This document shows positions 32,788 to 40,951 of a stretch of 64,000 nucleotides of DNA, in pieces. The translations under genes and the position numbers were made by a program. This DNA is from Nocardia fusca NBRC 14340 (GTDB lineage Bacteria; Actinomycetota; Actinomycetes; Mycobacteriales; Mycobacteriaceae): assembly GCF_001618425.1 (NCBI RefSeq), contig NZ_BDCU01000031.1:248001-312000 (forward strand), written 5' to 3'. The notes below the pieces were generated by a model that was not told the DNA's origin, did not search any database, and was given only the letters and a program-made list of their open reading frames with translations. Position 1 is the stretch's first letter. Every line of letters begins with the position of its first letter.

Positions 32788-33222
32788 TCAGAAGGCGCAT
32801 TCGTCCCGCTGGGTACGGCACCGAGTGCATACGCCGTCGAGTTCCAGGGTGTGCCTGATATCGGTGAACCCGGTCGTCCGGGGGAGTATGTCGATCCATT
32901 CTTCGACGATGTCGGCGTCCAGAACGGTACTGTCCCCGCATACCCGGCAGATCAGGTGGTGACGGTGGCGCGGCGAGCGGCGGAGCTGGAACCGGCGCTC
33001 GCCGGTGTCCTGGCGGATGATGTCCAGGCACTGGGCTCGTTCCAGTTCGGCCAGTGTCCTATACACGGTGGAAATGCCGACACGGTGCCCCTCGCCGCGC
33101 AGCCGGGCGTGTAACTCCTGCACTGTGGTGAAATCCCGTCGTTCATCGAGTGCCGACATGATCAGCTCACGTTGCCGTGTCCAGCGGAGCATCCCGGTGG
33201 ATGTCGCGTACTCCCCGACCAT
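32788..33222 (-). CDS. Fur-superfamily metalloregulator, Zur (FurB) type, cluster-situated
   Basis: A 144-residue winged-helix metalloregulator that tracks Mycobacterium FurB/Zur through most of its length: TRQRELIMSAL, VQELHARLR, GISTVYRTLAEL (recognition helix), DTGE, RHRHHLICRVCG and DGVCTRC. Structural zinc ligands Cys92, Cys95, Cys132, Cys135 are all present, as are the main sensory ligands equivalent to FurB H80, H82, E101 and H118 (here His86, His88, Glu107, His124). Of the third site, Asp67 and His89 are kept but the Cys and one His are Arg82 and Arg87. A perfect zinc box lies 20 bp upstream, so it is autoregulated. The start is uncertain; no strong ribosome site is seen, and an ATG ten codons in is possible. 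Confidence 0.88.
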   Translation of the reverse strand: MVGEYATSTGMLRWTRQRELIMSALDERRDFTTVQELHARLRGEGHRVGISTVYRTLAELERAQCLDIIRQDTGERRFQLRRSPRHRHHLICRVCGDSTVLDADIVEEWIDILPRTTGFTDIRHTLELDGVCTRCRTQRDECAF

Positions 33223-33241
33223 GGTCCAAGTTGAGCATGGC

Positions 33242-33256
33242 TGAAAATGATTTTCA
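33242..33256. promoter_or_regulatory. Perfect Zur box between the regulator and the MFS exporter
   Basis: TGAAAATGATTTTCA is a perfect 7-1-7 palindrome and identical to the Zur consensus described for Streptomyces coelicolor. It is 20 bp from the regulator start and 178 bp from the exporter start, consistent with autoregulation and control of the divergent transporter. Confidence 0.88.
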
Positions 33257-33433
33257 ATAGTAGGCTGCCATCGCCTGACGGTGCCACCGGATTCTTCGAC
33301 ACCCGCAGCTGTACGGATATACGGCCACCGGGTGCGAATATGTGCTCATACCGTGAACCGAGGAGCGGCACAACGGAAGACGTTGTGGCGGAATTATTTT
33401 GCGCTTGATTTCAAGTCCAGGCTGGAGAGGTAG

Positions 33434-34837
33434 ATGAATCAGCTCAACAGGCCGGCCGCGGTGCTGGCCACGGTCGTGATCGTCCAGTTCATGGTTTCCC
33501 TCGATCTGTCCGTGGTGAACGTCGCGCTGCCGGCGATCCAATCCGAATTCCAGATGTCGGCGACCGCACTTCAGTGGGTGGTCAACGCCTACATCGTGGT
33601 GTTCGGCGGTTTCCTGCTGCTCAGCGGACGGCTGGGCGATGTGATAGGCCCCCGCAATACGATGCTCATCGGTCTCGTGGTGTTCGGCGTCGCCAGCCTG
33701 GTGGGCGGCCTCGCCCAGGATCCGGCGCTGCTCATCGTGGCGCGAGCGGTCCAAGGGCTGGGTGCCGCGGCGCTGTCGCCGCTATCGCTGGCGTTGATTT
33801 CGGTGACCTTCGAGGAGGGGCCGGCGCGCACCAAGGCGATGGGGCTGTGGGGTGCGTCGACCATGCTCGGTGGCACGCTCGGCGTCGTGGCCAGTGGCGT
33901 ACTCACCGACTTCGCGAATTGGCGGTGGGTTTTCCTGATCAACATTCCGATCGTCGCCGTGGCCGTCCTCACCGCAGTGACCGGAATCGGCGGTGTGCGG
34001 GGCAATGAGCGCCCTCGGCTCGACACGCTCGGGGCACTGCTGGTCACCGCGGGAATGATCCTGTTGATCTTCGGCGTGGTGCGGACGGACGAACAGGGCT
34101 GGGCTTCCGGTGCCACGGTGGCTGCTCTGACCATCGCGGCGATCTTGCTGGCCGCGTTCGTGGTGGTGGAAAAGCGGGTCGCCGAGCCGCTGATGCGACT
34201 GGGGCTGTTCTCGCACGGAAGTGTGCTGGGTGCGAACGTTTTCGGGTTCATGATCACCGCGGGCCAGCTGGCCGCGTTCTATTTCCTGTCACTGCATATG
34301 CAGAACGTGCTGGATTACTCCGCAGCGGTAGCGGGCGTAGCATTCGTTCCATTCGCTCTCGGTGCGGTGGTCGGGATGTTCGGGGTCGGGCCGATCGTGC
34401 GTCGTTTCGGTGAGCGCACCGCATTGGTGGCGGGCGGACTGCTCGGCGCGCTCGGTATCGCATGGTTCGGCCTGGCCGGGCCCGGTGGTTCGTTCGCCGC
34501 TGATCTACTCGCGCCCTCGATGGTGGCGAGTATCGGTATCGGGGCCAGTTTCGTCGTGATGGGGGCGGTGGCCATGCAGGGAGTTCCGGCCGCGGAGGCG
34601 GGCATGGCATCCGGTCTGCTGAACAGCTCCCGGCAACTCGGTGGTGCGATCGGCCTGGCCGTGCTGACGACGGTCGCCGCCGCCGTGACCGGAGACGGGC
34701 GGTCGCCGCAGGCGCTTGGTGACGGCTATTCCACGGCCCTGCTGCTCGGCGCCGCCCTTATCGCGGTCGGTGCGGTGGTGGCGGGAATCCTGATCCCGCG
34801 AGCGGAGAAGGAGCAGTCGGCGCCGGTGGGTGCGTAA
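33434..34837 (+). CDS. MFS exporter, DHA2/EmrB-QacA type (14 TM), candidate metallophore exporter
   Basis: A 467-residue hydrophobic protein with 14 predicted helices. The DHA2 signatures are SLDLSVVNVALPAIQ in helix 1, SGRLGDVIGPRN in loop 2-3, ARAVQGLGAAALSP in helix 4-5 and GGTLGVVASGVLTDFANWRWVFLIN in helix 5-6. These proton antiporters expel hydrophobic compounds and, in many siderophore clusters, the free ligand. A clear GGAGAGG precedes the ATG. It is divergent from the Zur-like gene across a perfect zinc box, which is the best reason to tie it to metallophore secretion rather than drug resistance. Confidence 0.85.
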   Translation: MNQLNRPAAVLATVVIVQFMVSLDLSVVNVALPAIQSEFQMSATALQWVVNAYIVVFGGFLLLSGRLGDVIGPRNTMLIGLVVFGVASLVGGLAQDPALLIVARAVQGLGAAALSPLSLALISVTFEEGPARTKAMGLWGASTMLGGTLGVVASGVLTDFANWRWVFLINIPIVAVAVLTAVTGIGGVRGNERPRLDTLGALLVTAGMILLIFGVVRTDEQGWASGATVAALTIAAILLAAFVVVEKRVAEPLMRLGLFSHGSVLGANVFGFMITAGQLAAFYFLSLHMQNVLDYSAAVAGVAFVPFALGAVVGMFGVGPIVRRFGERTALVAGGLLGALGIAWFGLAGPGGSFAADLLAPSMVASIGIGASFVVMGAVAMQGVPAAEAGMASGLLNSSRQLGGAIGLAVLTTVAAAVTGDGRSPQALGDGYSTALLLGAALIAVGAVVAGILIPRAEKEQSAPVGA

Positions 34838-35224
34838 CTTCGCCCGCGTCCACTGTCGGAGCGTGAGGTGCGGGCTGCGCAAGGTCATGGTCTGCGGGGT
34901 CCCGATAGTCGGTACGGACACGATCATCTGCGGCTGTCGGCAGGTGCTCTCGGCGCTGGTGTCCACGCGCCCGGCGATGACCGGAGCCTTATTGGGAAGA
35001 GTTATCATTTTCAATATGGTGTTCGTGGAGGGCGCGTTTCGGCGCGCGGCAACGGCCGCGCACTCGGACAGGCGTCGGTTCGCAAGCCGGTCGGAATACG
35101 GGGAGGGGGCGGGTGCGAAACCTGGTGCCGCGAGCCGTAGCCGGTGGAATCGTCACGCAGGCGTAGCGGGTCTACAGCAGGGCGACGCGCACGTGTCGGC
35201 GCGGCCGCGGAACGGGATGTTGCG
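34838..35224. other. Spacer between exporter and antiporter
   Basis: No gene is supported in these 387 bases; the open frames have atypical composition. It contains one AT-rich island at about 34990-35016 carrying a degenerate zinc-box half-site. Confidence 0.5.
34999..35013. promoter_or_regulatory. Weak Zur-box half-site upstream of the antiporter
   Basis: GAGTTATCATTTTCA matches the box at 9 of 15 positions, nearly all in the right half (ATCATTTTCA). It sits in an AT-rich patch of otherwise GC-rich DNA, about 212 bp before the antiporter start. It may be a low-affinity or decayed operator. Confidence 0.3.
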
Positions 35225-36496
35225 GTGACAACGGATACCCTGCTGCGTTTGGTAGTGGCGCTCGCGGCCGTCCTCGCAGTGGCGAAGCTTCTCGGCAGGC
35301 TTGCCGTGTGGGCGGGTCAGCCGGCCGTGATCGGTGAAATCTGCGCAGGTGTTCTGCTCGGCCCGACCTTCTTCGGCGGTGACCTGACCCGGTTGCTGTT
35401 CCCCGCTGAGGTGCGTCCTTCATTGAACGTCCTCGCGGACGCGGGTGTCGTGCTCTTCATGTTCCTCGTCGGCTCGGAGTTCGACCGGAAACTCTTGCGG
35501 GGGCAGGGCAGGGCAGCCGTCGGTGTATCCATGGGCTCCATGGCGGTTCCCTTCGCGCTGGGGGCTGCGCTCGCGCTGTACCTGATCGAGCAGCACTCGA
35601 GCGAACATCGTGTGGCGTTCGCTGTGTTCCTGGGAACCGCGATGTCGGTCACCGCGTTTCCGGTGCTGGCCCGGATTCTGTCCGACCGCGGACTGCTGAA
35701 TACGTCGATCGGTGCGCTGGCGTTGGCGTGTGCGGCAGTGGGTGATGTCCTGGCGTGGACCCTGCTCGCCGTGGTGGCCGCGCTGGCCGGTGGGGCGGGC
35801 ACGCTATGGCACATTCTGCTGGTTGTGCCGTTCACCGCGCTGCTCGTGTTCGTCCTGCGACCCGCCCTGACCCGGTTGGGTGAGCGCTGGAAGGGCGCTC
35901 GGTCCACGGTCACGAGGCCGGGCGCCGCCGGTGTACTGATCGCCGTCGCGACCGGATCGGCGCTGTCCGCGGCAGCCACCGAGTGGATGGGTCTGCACCT
36001 GATCTTCGGGGCGTTTCTCTTCGGTGTGGCCATGCCGCGCCGACACTGGGATTCGATACGCGAATGGGGGCTGCCGTGGGTCGGGCGAGTCACTTCGCTA
36101 CTGTTGCCGGTGTTCTTCGCTGTCGCCGGGCTGGCGGTCGACCTTTCCGGGGTCGGCGGCGCGGCCCTGGCCGAACTGGCGCTTCTGCTGGTGGTGGCAG
36201 TCGGCGGCAAGGTGATCGGCGCATATGGCGGCGCCCGGATGAGTGGAATACCGGGGCGGGAGTCGGCCACGCTGGCGATTCTGCTCAACACCAGGGGATT
36301 GACGGAGCTGATAGTGCTGACCGTCGGGCTGCAACTGGGGCTACTCGATACTGCGCTGTACTCACTGATGGTGGTGATGGCGCTTGTGACAACGGCAATG
36401 ACCGGCGTTTCGATGCCACTGGTGGATCCGCGGCGGCCGGCGCGGGCCGCCGCGGGGTCGCTGCCGGTACCGCCCGCAGTGCGTTCGGGGCCCTGA
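35225..36496 (+). CDS. Cation:proton antiporter, CPA2/KefB-type membrane domain
   Basis: A 423-residue protein of 12-13 helices with the CPA signature GQPAVIGEICAGVLLGPTFFGG near the N-terminus, FLVGSEFDRKLL, and the ion-binding helix region TAMSVTAFPVLARILSDRGL. A late NTRGLTELIVL motif is also typical. No RCK/TrkA-N domain follows. The start is set at GTG 35225, where GGGA lies 7 bases upstream; a longer frame from 35144 adds an Arg-rich extension. It exchanges Na+ or K+ for protons at the membrane. Its place inside the zinc-box cluster is unexplained; it may power or balance the neighbouring antiporter, or be a passenger. Confidence 0.82.
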   Translation: MTTDTLLRLVVALAAVLAVAKLLGRLAVWAGQPAVIGEICAGVLLGPTFFGGDLTRLLFPAEVRPSLNVLADAGVVLFMFLVGSEFDRKLLRGQGRAAVGVSMGSMAVPFALGAALALYLIEQHSSEHRVAFAVFLGTAMSVTAFPVLARILSDRGLLNTSIGALALACAAVGDVLAWTLLAVVAALAGGAGTLWHILLVVPFTALLVFVLRPALTRLGERWKGARSTVTRPGAAGVLIAVATGSALSAAATEWMGLHLIFGAFLFGVAMPRRHWDSIREWGLPWVGRVTSLLLPVFFAVAGLAVDLSGVGGAALAELALLLVVAVGGKVIGAYGGARMSGIPGRESATLAILLNTRGLTELIVLTVGLQLGLLDTALYSLMVVMALVTTAMTGVSMPLVDPRRPARAAAGSLPVPPAVRSGP

Positions 36497-36927
36497 TCGG
36501 CACGGTCCGGTGCCGGACTCCGTGGAGGCGGGCCACCCTCGTCCTGGCCGGGGGCGTGGTGTCCTCACCACGGTCGTCGGAGGTCCGGTAAGCGCGAGTA
36601 CGACCGGAACTTTGCGGTTACCCTGTTAAAAACACGCGTTCGTTATTGAAGTAGCTGCCGACGTGCGAGTCCGAGTGCAGTAACACGCCGACGACCGCCC
36701 GGGATCCGAGGCCGGGCCGCACATGTGCCGAAGGAGGAAGACTGTCCCGGTGGGGTCGCTACTCTGGAATCGGAAGCTGTTGCCGTACAGATGCTCTGGA
36801 TCGACTGTCGCGGATTCGGCCACTGCTTCCCGGCTTCGAGCGAGGTGAGTGGTCAGGAAGCCGGCGCTGCCGACAGGCACGGTGTGGAGGCGGCAACGGC
36901 GGTGTGGGGCCGTAGCTCGAACGGGAG
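36497..36927. other. Spacer before the PLP/sulfur operon
   Basis: No gene is supported in these 431 bases. An AT-rich stretch at about 36613-36650 (GGTTACCCTGTTAAAAACAC, then TTCGTTATTGAAG) is the likeliest promoter region for the downstream operon. It does not match the zinc box well. Confidence 0.45.
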
Positions 36928-38373
36928 ATGAGGGTGGAGCCGGAACTGATCTTGGAACCGATGGTGGACGGGCTGCTGAGCGATGTGCTCGCGGAACCCG
37001 AGCGGCTGTCCACGATGGTCGAGGCGCTGGGCTCACCGCTGAATGTGGTCGTCCCTGAGCGGATCGCGGAGAATGCCGAGAAATATCGCGCCCTGTATCA
37101 CACACACCGGCTGAGCGGACGAACCTACTTCGCGCACAAAGCGAACCGGTCCAGTGCGCTCATCCACGGGTTGGTGGCGGGACGATGCGGAGTCGACGTG
37201 TCCTCCCTCGGTGAGTTGCGGCATGTCCTCGCGGCGGGGTTCACCGGGGACCGCGTCATCGCGACCGGGCCCAAGGACGCCGAGTTCCTGTGGCTGGCCG
37301 CGCGCGTCGGCGCGGTGGTGAACGCCGATTCCCGCGAGGAACTCGCGGAACTGGCCGCGATGGTGGCGCGCTTCGGCCCGGCGCCGGTACCGGTGATGAT
37401 CCGGCTCTCGGGGTTCGACTCTCCCGGTGTGCCGATTCTCAGCCGGCCCAGCCGCTTCGGCATACACACGCGGGAACTGGACGCGGTCCTGGACCTTCTC
37501 GACGAACATCGGGATGTGCTCCATCTGCGCGGTCTCTCCTACCACTTGGACACCACCGGCGTGGAAGAGAAGGCACTGGCGCTCGAGGGTTGCCTACTGG
37601 CCATGCACCGGGCGCGGAATCGGGGCTTCACACCCACCGCGGTCGACATCGGCGGCGGATTCGGCGTGAACTATCTGGCCGATCGGAGCCAATGGGAGAA
37701 CTACACAACGGAACTGGGAATCGCTCTGCTCGGCGGCCGACCGCCCATGACCTGGCAGAACCACGGCTACGGCCTGCGTGCGGAAGCGGGCACGCTGCGC
37801 GGCACGCTCGGGGTCTATCCCGCGTATCGAGAGGTCAGCGGGCCGCGCTACCTCGATGAGCTGCTGTCGTGGGAATCGCCCTCGCTGGGTAGGACACTCG
37901 CTACGCTGCTCCTGGAGAACCTCTACGAGCTCTACATCGAACCCGGCCGCGGGCTGACCGACCAATGCGGTCTGACTCTGGCCCGGGTGGTCGAGGTCCG
38001 CACCACCCTCAACGGTGAGGTACTGGTCCGGGTAGCCGCGAACTCGCATGATGTCAGCACCGAAGACCACGCGGTACTGATGGACCCGGTCCTGCTACCC
38101 GAGCGGCCGGGTACACCGGTCGGCGTGTATCTCACGGGCAACTTGTGTCTGGAGGACGATTTCCTCACCCGCCGGCGGGTGACACTGCCACGCGAACCCG
38201 CTCCGGGTGATCTGCTGGCCTTTGTGAACACCGCGGGATACTTCATGGATTTCGCGGCGGATCACGCCTTGATGCAGCCCATCGCGCACACGGTGGCGGT
38301 GTACCGGGACGCGGGTCGTTGGTCGTGGTGTCTGGATGAACAGTACTGGCCCGGGAAAGGTGACAGCTCATGA
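36928..38373 (+). CDS. Fold-type III PLP-dependent decarboxylase-like enzyme (diaminopimelate/ornithine decarboxylase superfamily)
   Basis: A 481-residue alanine-racemase-fold enzyme. The PLP lysine is Lys71 in YFAHKANRS; the phosphate loop is VDIGGGFGVNY; the arginine-bearing EPGRGL and the late TGNLCLEDD, where the active-site Cys of decarboxylases sits, are present. The family decarboxylates diamino acids (LysA, SbnH), but the exact substrate here is unknown; it resembles the rhizobial Y4yA-type enzymes that are also found beside a cysteine-synthase-like gene (recalled, not checked). GGGAG lies directly against the ATG, so a GTG at 36934 is a possible start. It overlaps the next gene by ATGA. 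Role inferred: supply or editing of an amino-acid precursor for the assembly line. Confidence 0.8.
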   Translation: MRVEPELILEPMVDGLLSDVLAEPERLSTMVEALGSPLNVVVPERIAENAEKYRALYHTHRLSGRTYFAHKANRSSALIHGLVAGRCGVDVSSLGELRHVLAAGFTGDRVIATGPKDAEFLWLAARVGAVVNADSREELAELAAMVARFGPAPVPVMIRLSGFDSPGVPILSRPSRFGIHTRELDAVLDLLDEHRDVLHLRGLSYHLDTTGVEEKALALEGCLLAMHRARNRGFTPTAVDIGGGFGVNYLADRSQWENYTTELGIALLGGRPPMTWQNHGYGLRAEAGTLRGTLGVYPAYREVSGPRYLDELLSWESPSLGRTLATLLLENLYELYIEPGRGLTDQCGLTLARVVEVRTTLNGEVLVRVAANSHDVSTEDHAVLMDPVLLPERPGTPVGVYLTGNLCLEDDFLTRRRVTLPREPAPGDLLAFVNTAGYFMDFAADHALMQPIAHTVAVYRDAGRWSWCLDEQYWPGKGDSS

Positions 38374-39689
38374 AGTACGAGAGCATCCTCGACGTGGTCG
38401 GGGACACGCCACTGGTTCGTATCGCCCCGGAGGTACACGGGCTGCGCCATATCGACCTCTACGCCAAGCTGGAGATGCTGAATCCCTTCGGCTCGGTGAA
38501 GGACCGGCCGGCCTGGAACATGGTGCGCGACGACATGTCCGGGGCAGTGGAGCGCGGTGACGCCATCGTCGAACTCTCCAGCGGCAACACCGCCAAAGCG
38601 CTCGCGGTGATCGCGGCGATGCACGGATTATCGTTCAGAAGCGTCACCAACCGTATGCGGGTACCCGAGATCAAAGACCTGCTGCTGTTGCTCGGCGCGC
38701 AGATCGAGGAGCTACCCGGGCAGACCGAATGCCTGGATCCCACCGACAGCGAGGATCCCCTGTCGCGGATGTATCGGACGCTCACCGCCGAAGGTAACGG
38801 CTACCTGCACACCGATCAGTACTTCAATCCACGGAACCTCGACGCACACCGGGCCGGCACCGCACCGGAGATCATCAAGGATCTCGACGGCGACGGACCG
38901 GACGTGTTCATCGCCTGCGTCGGTACCGCCGGCTCATCCACCGGAGTGGCGGCCGTGCTGCGCGAACACGATCCCGCCGTGTCGGTGATCGGTTTGGTCG
39001 CGGCCAAAGGTGATTTCATCCCCGGGATCAGGAACATCGACGAGGTGAACGAGGTCGGGCTGTTCGATCCGGCCAACTACGACACCATCGGTTCGGTGAG
39101 CGCGCACGAGGCCATCGAGGGCATGCTCACTCTCAACCGCCGGTGCGGCATCCTCGGCGGCCCGACCTCCGGCGCCGCGTACTTCGGGGCGCTGCGGCAC
39201 CTCTCGGCCATCGATGCCGGTCTCACCGAACGCCGCACCGCGGTGTTCATCGTGTGCGACCGGGTCGAGAGCTATATGAGCTATATCCGCAAACGCAGGC
39301 CGGATCTCTTCAATCAGCCATCGCGCCCGAACTCACTCGACACGCTGACCGAGGCAGAGGTGACCGCCGCGACGCAGGTCGATGTGGCAGAGGCGCGCGA
39401 GTGGATCGCGCGCGAACAACCGCTGATCGTGGACCTGCGCGGCGCATTCGCCTACACCGCCCTGCATATCGAGAACTCCGTGAACATCGTCGACGACCTG
39501 TTCGACGAACTGGTTCACGGCGGCCTGCCCTTCGGAGCGCGCCGGCCGGTGCTGCTGGTGTGTCCCGTCGGCGAGAAATCCGCTCGCTACGCCGCACTGC
39601 TGACGAGAATGGGGCACCGGGACGCGCGGAGCCTTCGCGGTGGTGTGGTGGCCTGGCGTGACGCGGGCGCGCCGCTGGTCCGGGACTGA
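38370..39689 (+). CDS. Cysteine synthase-like enzyme fused to a C-terminal rhodanese domain
   Basis: A 439-residue fusion. Residues 1-315 are a fold-type II PLP enzyme of the CysK/CysM/SbnA group: Lys44 in FGSVKDR, substrate loop SSGNTAKAL near 70, phosphate loop VGTAGSSTG, and GGPTSGAAYF. Residues about 330-439 are a rhodanese module with active-site Cys398 in LLVCPVGEKSARYA. A plausible chemistry is beta-replacement on an activated serine using sulfur delivered as persulfide by the rhodanese domain, which would make cysteine or a cysteine analogue in place. The start overlaps the decarboxylase stop, and a desulfurase-like gene follows after 4 bases. The SbnA-type alternative, forming a diaminopropionate precursor, cannot be excluded. 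Confidence 0.85.
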   Translation: MKYESILDVVGDTPLVRIAPEVHGLRHIDLYAKLEMLNPFGSVKDRPAWNMVRDDMSGAVERGDAIVELSSGNTAKALAVIAAMHGLSFRSVTNRMRVPEIKDLLLLLGAQIEELPGQTECLDPTDSEDPLSRMYRTLTAEGNGYLHTDQYFNPRNLDAHRAGTAPEIIKDLDGDGPDVFIACVGTAGSSTGVAAVLREHDPAVSVIGLVAAKGDFIPGIRNIDEVNEVGLFDPANYDTIGSVSAHEAIEGMLTLNRRCGILGGPTSGAAYFGALRHLSAIDAGLTERRTAVFIVCDRVESYMSYIRKRRPDLFNQPSRPNSLDTLTEAEVTAATQVDVAEAREWIAREQPLIVDLRGAFAYTALHIENSVNIVDDLFDELVHGGLPFGARRPVLLVCPVGEKSARYAALLTRMGHRDARSLRGGVVAWRDAGAPLVRD

Positions 39690-39693
39690 TGCG

Positions 39694-40908
39694 ATGACCA
39701 CCGTGACGAACCCGAATGCCGTCCTCGACCGCCTCGCCGGGTGGCAACAGCAGTTGCGCGCGCAGTTCCCGATCATCGCGAACAATCCGGAGCTCGCGTA
39801 TCTGGACAGTGCGGCGACCTCACAGAAACCGCAGGCCGTGCTGGATGCCGTCACCGACTACCTCACCACGGCAAACGCCAACGCCGCCCGTGGGTCCTAC
39901 CCGTGGGCCACCGCCACCACCGCCCATATCGAGTCGGCCCGGCAGCGTGTGCGTACGGCTCTGGGCGACACCGGCTTCGATTCCGGGGTGGAGTTCGTCG
40001 ATGGCACCAGTTCCGGTTTACGCGCGGTCGCCGGGTGGCTGGCGGACCTGCTCGTCGACGGTGACGAGATCATCGTCCCGTTCGGCGATCACGAAGCCAA
40101 CCTGCGGCCCTGGCTCGACCTGCGCGACGACCTCTCCCGCCGCGGGATCCGGGTGACGGTCCTGCCGATGCCGGTGGATCCCGCCTCCGGCGACTACGAT
40201 CATCGGGCGCTGCCGTCGCTGATCAGCGAGCGAACCCGGTTCATCGCGGTCACCCATGTACACCACGTGTTCGGCGCGGATATGAATGTGCACCGGGTGC
40301 GGGCGGCGGCGGGCCCGGAGGTGCTGATCTGTATGGATGCCGCACAGAGCGTCGGGCACCGCCCCGTGTCGGTAGCCGAACTCGACGTCGACTTCCTGGT
40401 GTTCTCCGGACACAAGATGCTGGCGTTGCCCGGAGTGGGGGCGGTGTGGGCGCGCAATCGGCGGGGTCCCCGCTTCGCCGTGCGCGGATGGACAGGCACG
40501 CCGAACACTGCGGGAATCATCAGTCTGACAGCCGCATTCGACTGGCTCGACGCCGCCGGACCGGCCGATATCGGCGCGTGGACCTCGGCCCTGAGTGCCC
40601 GGCTCACCGGCGGCCTCACCGGGCTCGAGGGCGTTCGTGTGCTCGGCTGTCAGAACAGTCTTGCCGCCGATGCACCCGTCCAGCGCCGCGAGAGCATCGT
40701 GACCTTCCGGCACGCCCGGGTGCGTTCCGACGATCTCGGTTTCGTGCTCGCGGACGAGGGGATCATGGTGCGGGCGGACAACCATTGTCAGGCCGGCCGG
40801 CGCTCCGACGACCACGCTGTGCGGGTGAGCGTGCACATCTACAACATCCCGGAGGAGATCGACCGGGTGCTCGAGGTCGTGCGGCGGTGCGAAGGAACGG
40901 CAAGCTGA
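39694..40908 (+). CDS. Class V aminotransferase-fold cysteine desulfurase (SufS-like)
   Basis: A 404-residue PLP enzyme. The PLP lysine is Lys241 in FSGHKMLALPGVGAVW, and the persulfide-forming cysteine is present as Cys365 in VRADNHCQAGRR, at the same place as in SufS (RxGxHC); VSVHIYNIPEEID matches the C-terminal SufS segment. This argues for real desulfurase activity rather than an epimerase-like relative. The ATG is 4 bases after the cysteine synthase-rhodanese stop. Paired with that rhodanese it forms a self-contained sulfur relay: cysteine, enzyme persulfide, rhodanese persulfide, acceptor. No SufE, IscU or Fe-S genes are near, so a biosynthetic sulfur role is more likely than general Fe-S assembly. 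Confidence 0.85.
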   Translation: MTTVTNPNAVLDRLAGWQQQLRAQFPIIANNPELAYLDSAATSQKPQAVLDAVTDYLTTANANAARGSYPWATATTAHIESARQRVRTALGDTGFDSGVEFVDGTSSGLRAVAGWLADLLVDGDEIIVPFGDHEANLRPWLDLRDDLSRRGIRVTVLPMPVDPASGDYDHRALPSLISERTRFIAVTHVHHVFGADMNVHRVRAAAGPEVLICMDAAQSVGHRPVSVAELDVDFLVFSGHKMLALPGVGAVWARNRRGPRFAVRGWTGTPNTAGIISLTAAFDWLDAAGPADIGAWTSALSARLTGGLTGLEGVRVLGCQNSLAADAPVQRRESIVTFRHARVRSDDLGFVLADEGIMVRADNHCQAGRRSDDHAVRVSVHIYNIPEEIDRVLEVVRRCEGTAS

Positions 40909-40951
40909 ACCGAGCGTGCGGGGTAGGCGCCCGGTCCTGCCCGCCTCGGTT
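40908..40951. terminator. Bidirectional hairpin terminator between convergent genes
   Basis: The outer stem is AACCGAG (40908-40914) with CTCGGTT (40945-40951); the inner stem is GCGGG (40918-40922) with CCCGC (40940-40944), then AGG with CCT. It lies exactly between the stop codons of the desulfurase-like gene and the convergent methyltransferase. There is no clear U-tract, as is common in high-GC actinomycetes. Confidence 0.7.

Noticed and set aside
33242..33256. The perfect palindrome as a proteobacterial-type Fur (iron) box
   Set aside because: It lacks the repeated GATAAT hexamers, actinomycete iron control is usually by IdeR/DmdR with a different box, and the adjacent regulator is Zur-like.
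36723..36931. Small plus-strand frames before the decarboxylase, one preceded by a weak purine-rich site
   Set aside because: Translations are Arg/Ser-rich or lack any recognisable feature; likely leader sequence.
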